Assembly: GCA_900318395.1 (NCBI GenBank)
Contig: ONKL01000005.1
Coordinates: 1-64,000, forward strand
Length of the DNA: 64,000 nucleotides
Reading direction: 5' to 3'
Origin: an uncultured Prevotella sp.
Lineage (GTDB): Bacteria; Bacteroidota; Bacteroidia; Bacteroidales; Bacteroidaceae
Shown: positions 33,209 through 41,310 of the stretch, piece by piece
Layout of the letters: every line of letters starts with the position of its first letter
How positions within the stretch are numbered: position 1 is the stretch's first letter
Notes under the pieces: model-generated
Databases searched by the model: none
The model's input: only the letters and a program-made list of their open reading frames with translations
What the model was told of the DNA's origin: nothing
Translations under genes and position numbers: made by a program

Positions 33209-35620
33209 ATGAAAAAATTCATTTGTCTCGTTTTAGTCCTGTGTGGACTGACATCGATACAAGCCCGTCAGCGTCAGAATTTCGACGCTGACTGGCTTTT
33301 TGTATTAGGCGACTCAACCCAAATGTCGCAAGTGGATTATAACGATAGCTATTGGCGCCGTCTCAACGTGCCCCACGACTGGGCGCGCGAGGGTGACTTC
33401 TTCGTCGGTAATCCCAGTGGTGCAGGTGGTGGAGCCCTTCCGGGGGGAATCGGTTGGTATCGTAAGCATTTCCAAGTGAACGGTGAAGAAGTGAAACGTG
33501 AGAAGTTCTTCCTGGAGTTCGACGGTGTCTATATGAACTCGACTGTCTATGTGAATGGCCAGAAGGTGGGCTTCCGTCCTTATGGCTATTCGAGTTTCGA
33601 GTACGATATTACACCCTATATCAAGCGGGGGGAGAATGTGGTGGCAGTGAGAGTTGACAATTCTGATCAGCCCAATTCCCGTTGGTACTCTGGCTGTGGT
33701 ATCTATCGCCACGTATGGCTCACCAAGACCCATCCCATCCATGTGAAGCACTGGGGCGTGTTCGTACATGACGGCAAGGTAGAGGTGGATTACGAGAACC
33801 CCACCAAACAGAAGGTCATCGTGAAAAACAGCCTTATTGACCAATCGGGCAAGACGGTTGCTACCACCAATGATTTCTCTTTCCACATTCCACAGTCCTC
33901 ATTACACATGTGGAGCTGCGAGGCCCCATATATATATAAGGTACGCACGCAACTGATTGCAGGTGGCAAGGTGGTGGACGAAGTGGAGACTACCACCGGT
34001 TTCCGTGACTTTAAGTTTGATGCCAAGACAGGCTTCTGGCTCAATGGCAAGAACTTCAAGATTAATGGCGTGTGTGAGCATCACGACCTCGGATGTCTTG
34101 GTGCTGCCCTCAATGAGGATGCCCTCCATCGCAAACTTACCAAACTGAAGGCGATGGGTGTGAACTCCATTCGCTCCTCGCATAATCCGCCGGCTCCAGA
34201 GCTGTTGAACATGTGCGACACGATGGGACTCATTGTGATGGATGAGAGCTTTGACATGTGGCGGCGCAAGAAAACCCAGAACGACTATGCCCGTTTCTTT
34301 GATGAGTGGCATGAGCGCGACCTGACGGATCTGATTCTGCGCGACCGTAATCACCCCTCTATCCTGATGTGGTCGATAGGCAACGAGGTGCTTGAGCAGT
34401 GGTCTTCTGCTGAGGCTGATACGCTGACTCTCGAACAGGCGAATCTGATCTTGAACGCTGGGCATGACGCCTCGACATTGGCGAAGGATGGCGAACTCTC
34501 CGTACAGAGTCTGCTCACCCAGCATCTGGCAGAGATCGTGAAGCGTTACGACACTTCGCGCCTCATCACGGCTGGCTGTAACGAGCCTTCACCCAATAAC
34601 CACCTCTTCAAGAGTGGGGCTATCGACCTGATTGGATTCAACTATCACCATCAGTGGGTGAAGGATGTGCCACAGAACTTCGCGGGCAAGCCATTCATCT
34701 TCTCTGAGAGTGTATCGGCCTTGCAGACACGCGGCTTCTATATGATGCCTTCCGATACGGTCTATAAGGCACCGAAGGAGTGGTGGTTGCCTTATACGGA
34801 TCCTTCGTATATGTGTTCGGCTTACGACAATATGCATGCTTCATGGTCGAGTACGCATGAGGAGACTTGGGATGTGGTGAAACACAACGACTTTGTGGGT
34901 GGACAGTATATCTGGACAGGTTTCGACTATATCGGTGAACCTACTCCCTACGGATTCCCTGCACGATCGAGTTACTTCGGCATCATCGACCTCGCTGGTT
35001 TCCCCAAGGATACCTATTATATGTATCAGAGTGAGTGGACACAGAATCCTATGCTGCACCTCTTCCCCCACTGGAACTGGGTGCCTGGTGACTATATCGA
35101 CATGTGGTGCTACTATAGTGGTGCCGATGAGGTGGAGCTCTTCATCAACGGCAAGAGTCAGGGCGTGCGCCGCAAGACTGATCATCAACCAGAGGGCTGG
35201 AAACCTGGACTTTGCACAGAGTATCACGTAGGCTGGCGGGTGACATTCGATCCTGGTGAGGTGAAGGCTGTATCTCGCAAAGACGGTAAGGTGGTGTGCG
35301 AGCAGGTGATTAAGACTGCCGGTGCCCCTGATCATATACGATTGTCAGTAGACTATCAAGGTAAGACGACCACCTTTATCACTGCAGAGGTGGTGGATAA
35401 GGATGGTAATCTCTGTCCTTGGGCTGATGATGAGATCCATTTCATCTATGAAGGCGAAGGCGGCATCCTGGGTACCGACAATGGTTGCCAGACCTCGATG
35501 GAACGTTTCACTTCGCCCAAGCGTAAGGCTTTCTTCGGCAAGTGTCTGGTGGTGGCAACTGGCAATGGCTCGATTACGGCCAAGTCGGCAACGCTGAATC
35601 CTGCGTGGATAGAGTTTTAG
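33209..35620 (+). CDS. GH2 beta-galactosidase-like enzyme
   Basis: An 803-residue GH2 enzyme with a signal peptide ending near residue 19. I use ATG 33209; a GTG four codons upstream is less likely. Domains run sugar-binding ('DWLFVLGDSTQ', 'NVPHDWAREGDFF'), immunoglobulin-like, then the TIM barrel with 'IRSSHNPPAPELL', acid/base Glu393 in 'WSIGNEV' and nucleophile Glu500 in 'FIFSES'. A DUF4982-type beta domain ('EVELFINGKSQGV') and a further C-terminal beta domain follow. The reaction is release of terminal beta-galactose or a related beta-linked sugar. Together with the GH31 it would trim a branched glycan such as xyloglucan. Confidence 0.9.
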   Translation: MKKFICLVLVLCGLTSIQARQRQNFDADWLFVLGDSTQMSQVDYNDSYWRRLNVPHDWAREGDFFVGNPSGAGGGALPGGIGWYRKHFQVNGEEVKREKFFLEFDGVYMNSTVYVNGQKVGFRPYGYSSFEYDITPYIKRGENVVAVRVDNSDQPNSRWYSGCGIYRHVWLTKTHPIHVKHWGVFVHDGKVEVDYENPTKQKVIVKNSLIDQSGKTVATTNDFSFHIPQSSLHMWSCEAPYIYKVRTQLIAGGKVVDEVETTTGFRDFKFDAKTGFWLNGKNFKINGVCEHHDLGCLGAALNEDALHRKLTKLKAMGVNSIRSSHNPPAPELLNMCDTMGLIVMDESFDMWRRKKTQNDYARFFDEWHERDLTDLILRDRNHPSILMWSIGNEVLEQWSSAEADTLTLEQANLILNAGHDASTLAKDGELSVQSLLTQHLAEIVKRYDTSRLITAGCNEPSPNNHLFKSGAIDLIGFNYHHQWVKDVPQNFAGKPFIFSESVSALQTRGFYMMPSDTVYKAPKEWWLPYTDPSYMCSAYDNMHASWSSTHEETWDVVKHNDFVGGQYIWTGFDYIGEPTPYGFPARSSYFGIIDLAGFPKDTYYMYQSEWTQNPMLHLFPHWNWVPGDYIDMWCYYSGADEVELFINGKSQGVRRKTDHQPEGWKPGLCTEYHVGWRVTFDPGEVKAVSRKDGKVVCEQVIKTAGAPDHIRLSVDYQGKTTTFITAEVVDKDGNLCPWADDEIHFIYEGEGGILGTDNGCQTSMERFTSPKRKAFFGKCLVVATGNGSITAKSATLNPAWIEF

Positions 35621-36918
35621 TCCAGACGGCGGATGAGCTCACGCAGTTCGTTGTAAGCCTTGCGGCGACGGTAGGCATAAATGGCTAAGAAGATAATGAC
35701 GAGTAACATGAAGATACTCGTATAGATGAGGATCTCTGCTTTTTGCTCGGCAATCTGTCGCTCCTTGCCCTCAGAGTCATAGACGGTGGCCAGCAACATG
35801 GCATCGCTATGCTTCTGTCGGATAAGTGCCGAGTCGTAGGCTTCGGCTATCTGTGTGGCCACACTGAGTGCAGAGTCCTTGCGGCCGGCGAACAGGTTGG
35901 CGCGGTATTTCGGCAACAGGTAGCGCCCGATGTTCTCAAGGTCGGCTTCAAAGGCACTTTCCTGCATAAAGCGTTGAAGCATCGCGTAGTTGTCGGCGGC
36001 TTCTTTATAACGATGGGTCAGCATCAGGTATTCCGTGCTATTGATAATATATGCCAGCCTTTTCGACGTGTTTGTAGAGAGATAGGCCCTATAGGCTCTA
36101 TCGGCGGCAATCGAGCCTCCTCGCTTATACTCTAACAGTGCCTTGCAATAGCAGATATCGGCTTTCATTTCGTCGATATAGATCGTATCGCGGTCAGAGC
36201 GGTTGCTGGCAATGGTATATAAAGAGTCTTGCCTATCAACCCAGGGAACGGCATGGGAATAGTCGCCTGCCTGAATATAGGCCATAGCCACCGACTTCAT
36301 GGTGTGTTGGCACTCGCGGAAGTCGAGGGGGGCATGGTGAATCTTAAGCATGTCGTGAATATCATTGAGCGCATTTTGAAAGCTGTGCGCTGCCTCGGTG
36401 GTTTGTCCGAGATAGAGCTGGCACTCGCCAATCATCTCTGCAATATCGTGAAGGCGAGTAAAATCGTCATCACCGGCTTCTCTCAGTTTTTTATCGAAGG
36501 CGTAAACCTCGCGCAGTGCCATGTCGTAGCGCTTCATATTACAGAGCAAGCGGAGATAGTCCTTACACGAATAGATGTAGCACTCGAAATCACCCTGATT
36601 GTCAAGCGCGCTGGCATCGATATCTGCCAGTTGGTAATAGAGGTTCAGCGACAGGCGGTATTCCCCTCGGTTGTTATAGGTGATGGTGCGATAGAAAATG
36701 CTCCTCACCTCCGATAATTCGCCTCTTTGTTCTACACTGTCGATGACGGCAAGAACACGAGGAATATCGCGGGTGTTGAACACTTCAAAGATTACAGAGT
36801 CGACATGCTGGCGCTGGTTCTCATCGGTAATGCCCCGATGCGGGCGGCCTGAGCTACAACTCATGGCAATCATGATGGCTAAAGATATAATTGAAATAAT
36901 GAATGTCTGTTTCCTCAT
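35617..36918 (-). CDS. TPR lipoprotein with C-terminal membrane helix
   Basis: A 433-residue protein with an N-terminal lipobox ('AMSCSSG', Cys at about residue 21), TPR-like helical repeats from about 35-370 and a membrane helix near 395-413 ('ILIYTSIFMLLVIIFLAIY') followed by a short coiled coil. This layout is that of TPR-type histidine kinases of Bacteroidota with the kinase removed. It is the last gene of the four-gene sensor operon, 1 base after the Cache kinase, and may pass a periplasmic signal to that kinase. It overlaps the convergent GH2 gene by 4 bases. Confidence 0.75.
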   Translation of the reverse strand: MRKQTFIISIISLAIMIAMSCSSGRPHRGITDENQRQHVDSVIFEVFNTRDIPRVLAVIDSVEQRGELSEVRSIFYRTITYNNRGEYRLSLNLYYQLADIDASALDNQGDFECYIYSCKDYLRLLCNMKRYDMALREVYAFDKKLREAGDDDFTRLHDIAEMIGECQLYLGQTTEAAHSFQNALNDIHDMLKIHHAPLDFRECQHTMKSVAMAYIQAGDYSHAVPWVDRQDSLYTIASNRSDRDTIYIDEMKADICYCKALLEYKRGGSIAADRAYRAYLSTNTSKRLAYIINSTEYLMLTHRYKEAADNYAMLQRFMQESAFEADLENIGRYLLPKYRANLFAGRKDSALSVATQIAEAYDSALIRQKHSDAMLLATVYDSEGKERQIAEQKAEILIYTSIFMLLVIIFLAIYAYRRRKAYNELRELIRRLD

Positions 36919-36919
36919 A

Positions 36920-38749
36920 TTACAGATGTGCTTTTTTGGTTTTCAATGTGAGTACCATACGAGTTCCGCCAACGTAAAGAGGATCGAGTTGGAGATGACC
37001 TCCAAGGTGCTGTGCCAATTGGCGGCAGAGGTAAAGACCCATGCCCAGGCCTTCGTTGAAATCATCGAGTTTCGTAAACTGTCTGAAGATGTTTTCTTGC
37101 TCGGACTTGGGGATGCCGGGGCCAGTGTCTGATACATAGAAGCAGACACTGGTTTCGTCAATGGTTCCGCAGCCGATAGTGATACGCCCCTCATCGGTAT
37201 ATTTGTTGGCGTTGGTAAGCAACTCACTCAATATCTTCGTCAAGCAAGCCTTGTTGGTGGTAATGATGGGGTTTTCGCCCACGATCTCTACAAACAGTTC
37301 TACCAAATCCGGCTGCCGCATCACAATGCTACGGGCAACATCCTGGCAGAGATTACCGCAATCAACCACATCGGTCATTGGTATCTCGCTCGTGGATTCT
37401 ATCTCCAACGTCTTCTTCCAGTTGTCGATGATGTTGTTGATTGACAGACTATTGAGTTTGATGTCTCTGGTCAAAGTGTTAAGTTCTTCCTCCTCCATAA
37501 GGCTTTGTCCGTCGCGCAGCACTTGGGCGAAACCGCTAATGATGTTGAGGGGTGTACGTATCTGGTGGAACATATCCCGGATGAATGCAGTCTTTTTGCG
37601 GTCAGATTCCTCTGCCAGGGTCTTGGCTTTCGTCAGCTCCTTGTTCTTCTTTTCTGTCTCAGTGCGCGTGGCTTCAAGCTCTGCTACGTGGGTGGCGATA
37701 GACTCTTGCATGATATGGAAACTGTTCTGCAGTTTGCCCACTTCGTCAATACGGGTGCTGGGGGGGATCTGCCTGTCAAAATGCCCTTCGGCAATATCTT
37801 CAGTCTGTTTGGCCAGTGTTACAACGGGCTTCATGGTTTTGCGGACAATGTAATAGCAGAAAGCCAGCATGGACAACAGGCAGAAGACGATCATGCAGCT
37901 GATGATAATGATCATCTGATAGTAGCTCTTGAAGATATTATCCTCAGGACACACCATGACCAGTCGCCAGCCGGAATCAGACAATGGCTGTTGCAAGATA
38001 AGACAGTCTCTGCGCTCCAGGTCTTCCATCTGTACATTCTCCTTGCTGGTGGCGATGATGGTATTCTTGGAACCTAAGAGTACGAAGTAGGAATCCGGGT
38101 AGCGCCATTCCTGCGTAAGGATTTGTGAGAGCATGCGCTGCGACAGGTCTACGGATATGACACCGATGGTATTGCCTTCGCTGTTGACCAAGGGCTTGCA
38201 GAAGCTGGCGATGATGTCGCGCGAGTAGATGGCACCGGGATTGTAGTCCTTGAAAGGGTCTACCCAGCAGGCTTTGCCTTGCCTGATGGGCTCTTGATAC
38301 CAGCCCATATCAAAGTAGGGATAATCGTCGCTGCCTTCGTTTTCAGTCTCAATGTGGCCGTTGTTATTATAGGAATAAGCCGAGAAGTAGTGGCCCTCAC
38401 TGGGAAAGTAGTCGGGTATCATGGCAATGCTGCAACCGTTAAGTATGGGGTTGATTTGCAATATGCGTGCCGACAGACTCAGCAGAGAGTCTGGGTTCAG
38501 ATTTCGAAACACTTGCCAGTCGGTATTGAGAGTGGCTACTTCTACCTCGTCCATGATACCAATCAGATGTTGGGCTGTGTTGTCAAGCATTTGCTCTGTC
38601 TCATCAATAGCAGCCTGCCGTATTGACGATTTGGAGCGGTGAATGAGGATTCCCATAATCACAATCAAGATGACTATGACGAATGCCAGGATGCTGAAGC
38701 TAAGACGGACAGATACCGACTGCTGGATTTTTCTGATGATTGTGTTCAT
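36920..38749 (-). CDS. Cache-HAMP sensor histidine kinase
   Basis: A 609-residue membrane kinase. Membrane helices near 17-37 and 290-312 enclose a periplasmic dCache domain ('HYFSAYSYNNNG', 'MGWYQEPIRQG'), followed by HAMP, a coiled coil, and HisKA with His395 in 'FHQIRTPLN'. The HATPase has 'LTNANKYT', 'DTGPGIP' and 'GLGMGLYL'. I choose ATG 38749, whose ATGA overlaps the upstream gene's stop and which has GGAGGAAGGAGG just upstream inside the preceding gene. It is paralogous to the preceding sensor, which lacks a catalytic domain. No response regulator is nearby. Confidence 0.9.
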   Translation of the reverse strand: MNTIIRKIQQSVSVRLSFSILAFVIVILIVIMGILIHRSKSSIRQAAIDETEQMLDNTAQHLIGIMDEVEVATLNTDWQVFRNLNPDSLLSLSARILQINPILNGCSIAMIPDYFPSEGHYFSAYSYNNNGHIETENEGSDDYPYFDMGWYQEPIRQGKACWVDPFKDYNPGAIYSRDIIASFCKPLVNSEGNTIGVISVDLSQRMLSQILTQEWRYPDSYFVLLGSKNTIIATSKENVQMEDLERRDCLILQQPLSDSGWRLVMVCPEDNIFKSYYQMIIIISCMIVFCLLSMLAFCYYIVRKTMKPVVTLAKQTEDIAEGHFDRQIPPSTRIDEVGKLQNSFHIMQESIATHVAELEATRTETEKKNKELTKAKTLAEESDRKKTAFIRDMFHQIRTPLNIISGFAQVLRDGQSLMEEEELNTLTRDIKLNSLSINNIIDNWKKTLEIESTSEIPMTDVVDCGNLCQDVARSIVMRQPDLVELFVEIVGENPIITTNKACLTKILSELLTNANKYTDEGRITIGCGTIDETSVCFYVSDTGPGIPKSEQENIFRQFTKLDDFNEGLGMGLYLCRQLAQHLGGHLQLDPLYVGGTRMVLTLKTKKAHL

Positions 38750-40233
38750 TTTTCCTCCTTCCTCCTCTCTCCATTCTCGTTGCATCCTTGTGCTTCACTC
38801 ATCAGTTTGTCGAGAAGGGTTGTTATCTGATTGGTGTTCTGCAACATCTCGTCAACGGTATGGCTGAAGTCTTCCTCGCTCAGGTCGTGATGATTGTCGC
38901 AGATGACGCGTGATTCTTCCAGAATGCCCTGGACGGGCTTTACCATATCTTCCGATATATGGTGAAGCACGTGGGTCTTGATCCTTTCCTCATCCTTCAC
39001 TTTTTCATAGGCGATGGTCAGTTCGCGGTTCTGCTGCTCAAGTCTCCCGGTTTCCTCGCGTAGCTGACTGGTATATTCTCGGAGAGCTAACTGCATTCTT
39101 CGGAATCTGTGCTGCAATTGTCCGATTTCGTCTGGTCTTGTACTGTCGGGCACTTCATCGGTAAATTGACCTTCTGCAGACAGTTCGGTAAAGGCTGCCA
39201 AGCTACTAAGTGGCTTCAGATGACGGTTGACGATAACCAAACAGAAGATGAGCAGCAACATCAGTCCAATAATCATTGTGATACGTGTAATATGCTGCAA
39301 CTCGTTGTACGATTCAAAGATATCCCGCTCAGGGCAGATGATGGCCACACTCCAACCTGTGTTTTTAAACGGTTTATAGAAGACGTAGCTTGGTTCACCG
39401 TCGATTTCTACGATGCGATGGCCTGTCTCGCCAGCTATCATGGCCTCACCAATGCTGACAAAAACGGAGTCCTGTTGTGCCATGGCTCGTGTGAAGATAG
39501 TTTCATAAAACAGCTTCGTGGTGTCGGGATGTACCAGATAGGTGCCGCCCTTGCCTAGCAAGACACTATAGGAATGGGGATAAGGCTTTGCCTCGCTGAT
39601 GATAGATGAGAACCAGTCAAGACGGATGTCTACAGAAAAAGTGCCTACTACCTTCCCTTTCGCATCGTGGATGGGCTGACTATAGCTGGAGAAGATGTCC
39701 TTGACGACGATACCCTCTTCTGTGTCTTCGAAGAATGGCTCTATCCAGTAGGGCTTGTCGAGGAGTTTTGGAATCAGATACCAGTCCATGCAGAAATACT
39801 GATAATTGTCTGTGCCCTCCTGTTCTGTCTGGATGGAGTCGCCATCGTTGTAGGAATAGGCAGAGAAATAACGGCCTTTATCCTTAAAATAATAAGGTTC
39901 GAAACTGATGCTACAGCCCGTCAGGTCAGGATTGCTTTCCAGCACTTGTCTGCTCAGGTCGAACATCATGTCGGGCTCGTTAAGATGGTTTTCGATAACC
40001 ACCAGCATATTGTTGGCAGCCACCTCGGCACGGTGAAATGTGTTGCCGACATGGAGCACTGCGCCTTCAATCGTTTTCGTGGCCTTGTTCCAAGCCTCTT
40101 CGCGCACTACTTCGCGCGTCTCAGAGAACCATAAAGCGAAGGCTGCAGTAAAGATAGCGGCCACGATAATGACTACCCAGAAGCCCAGTATTCTGGACAG
40201 TGAACTGCGGATATATCGTATCAGTTTCTTCAT
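38746..40233 (-). CDS. kinase-dead Cache-HAMP sensor
   Basis: A 495-residue paralogue of the following kinase. It keeps both membrane helices, the dCache domain ('RYFSAYSYNDGD', 'MDWYLIPKLLDK') and HAMP. It then ends after a dimerisation helix where the H-box reads 'HHISEDMVKPV': the phospho-acceptor His of S-H-E is replaced by Glu, and there is no ATPase domain at all. It cannot autophosphorylate and may instead form a receptor heterodimer with the kinase made from the next gene. It overlaps the upstream substrate-binding gene by an ATGA and the downstream gene likewise, so stoichiometric expression is expected. Confidence 0.85.
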   Translation of the reverse strand: MKKLIRYIRSSLSRILGFWVVIIVAAIFTAAFALWFSETREVVREEAWNKATKTIEGAVLHVGNTFHRAEVAANNMLVVIENHLNEPDMMFDLSRQVLESNPDLTGCSISFEPYYFKDKGRYFSAYSYNDGDSIQTEQEGTDNYQYFCMDWYLIPKLLDKPYWIEPFFEDTEEGIVVKDIFSSYSQPIHDAKGKVVGTFSVDIRLDWFSSIISEAKPYPHSYSVLLGKGGTYLVHPDTTKLFYETIFTRAMAQQDSVFVSIGEAMIAGETGHRIVEIDGEPSYVFYKPFKNTGWSVAIICPERDIFESYNELQHITRITMIIGLMLLLIFCLVIVNRHLKPLSSLAAFTELSAEGQFTDEVPDSTRPDEIGQLQHRFRRMQLALREYTSQLREETGRLEQQNRELTIAYEKVKDEERIKTHVLHHISEDMVKPVQGILEESRVICDNHHDLSEEDFSHTVDEMLQNTNQITTLLDKLMSEAQGCNENGERRKEEK

Positions 40234-41186
40234 TGCCCCATTATTTCTTTATATGATACAGGTCGGGCTATTAGCCTGCACTCAGTCATCATGCGTGAAG
40301 CCTTCTTTACCATGTCTTGTCTGACGCGGAATTCTCGTTTGCCTGTGTCTTTGTTAATTTGCAGTCTCAGGCATTCCTCCAGCATAAACTTCTGCATCAG
40401 CTGGTTGGTGGGAGAATTATATTTGCGCACGTATTTCATCACGATGTCGAGTGCTTCCTTCTGATGCTTGGCGGCCCATTCCCAGCCCTGACGGCTAGCC
40501 TTGGCAAATTTCTCGCATGCGGAGCGGTGCTGGAGGAAGTAGTCTCTTTTTACGTAGACACCTGTCTCTTGGATGTTATAGTCGTGATCTGAGAATCTGT
40601 AGATACTCTCTTTGCTCATTTTGAATCCCGACTGGAGCAGCTGATAGTATTCATTATAGCTCACCGCCATAGTAGCATCCACTGCACCACTGAGAAACAG
40701 ATTGATACCGCTGGTGAATGGCACCCACTCGTAGTGCATCTTCTCGTGATGGTTCATGATGAAGGTCAGATAGTTGGGGTCGGAATTAAAGATGGCCACT
40801 TTCTTGCCCTTCATCTTCAGCGGGTTGGTGTCCCAGCGGGAGATGAGCACGTTACTGCTGTTCATGGAGTCTTGGAAAATATTGACCAATGCGAATCCTT
40901 GGGAAATGAAGTCCATCGCCGACATCAGCGAGAACATGGCTGCGTCACACTCCAGAGATTTTAGTCTGTTCAGAGCCGAGCTGGTCAGCGTAGGATGCTG
41001 AATCTCAACTTCCAGTCCTGCCTCGCGATAAAATCCCTGTTCGTAGGCCACATAGTAGCCCGCAAATTGAGCCTGTGCCTTCCAGGAAGTAGTGAACACA
41101 AAGCGCTCTTTCTGCGCTTGTGTGGCGATGGCTGATAGCAGGCATAAAACTATCATCAGAATATGGTAATTCTTTTTTCCTTCCAT
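40230..41186 (-). CDS. NMT1/THI5-like substrate-binding protein
   Basis: A 318-residue periplasmic protein with a signal peptide (to about residue 25). It has the NMT1/THI5 fold motifs 'FAGYYVAYEQGFYREAGL' and 'LKSLECDAAMFSLMSAMDF', with 'KGKKVAIFNSD' further on. Relatives bind thiamine precursors, nitrate, sulfonates or similar small molecules for ABC transporters, but no permease or ATPase gene is here. As first gene of an operon with two Cache sensors, it more likely presents its ligand to them. The ligand is unknown. Confidence 0.85.
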   Translation of the reverse strand: MEGKKNYHILMIVLCLLSAIATQAQKERFVFTTSWKAQAQFAGYYVAYEQGFYREAGLEVEIQHPTLTSSALNRLKSLECDAAMFSLMSAMDFISQGFALVNIFQDSMNSSNVLISRWDTNPLKMKGKKVAIFNSDPNYLTFIMNHHEKMHYEWVPFTSGINLFLSGAVDATMAVSYNEYYQLLQSGFKMSKESIYRFSDHDYNIQETGVYVKRDYFLQHRSACEKFAKASRQGWEWAAKHQKEALDIVMKYVRKYNSPTNQLMQKFMLEECLRLQINKDTGKREFRVRQDMVKKASRMMTECRLIARPVSYKEIMGQ

Positions 41187-41208
41187 TTTTAGTTTATGTT
41201 GAATGGTG

Positions 41209-41287
41209 CAAAGGTAAGCAAAATTTGTGATACTACCAAATATATTATAATAATCCTTGCACGAACGGAGAAAAGTTTGTATCTTTG
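41209..41287. promoter_or_regulatory. divergent promoters of sensor operon and GH31
   Basis: Leftward TACCTTTG on the minus strand (41216-41209) lies about 22 bases before the substrate-binding protein ATG. Rightward TTGC (41257-41260) and TATCTTTG (41280-41287), 19 bases apart, serve the GH31 gene. Confidence 0.7.
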
Positions 41288-41310
41288 CAAGGTCAATTAA
41301 TTCTATGATA

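Noticed and set aside
41257-41304. Longer N terminus for the GH31 enzyme
   Set aside because: It would start at the TTG of the -33 box and be translated through the promoter. The signal peptide begins at 41311.
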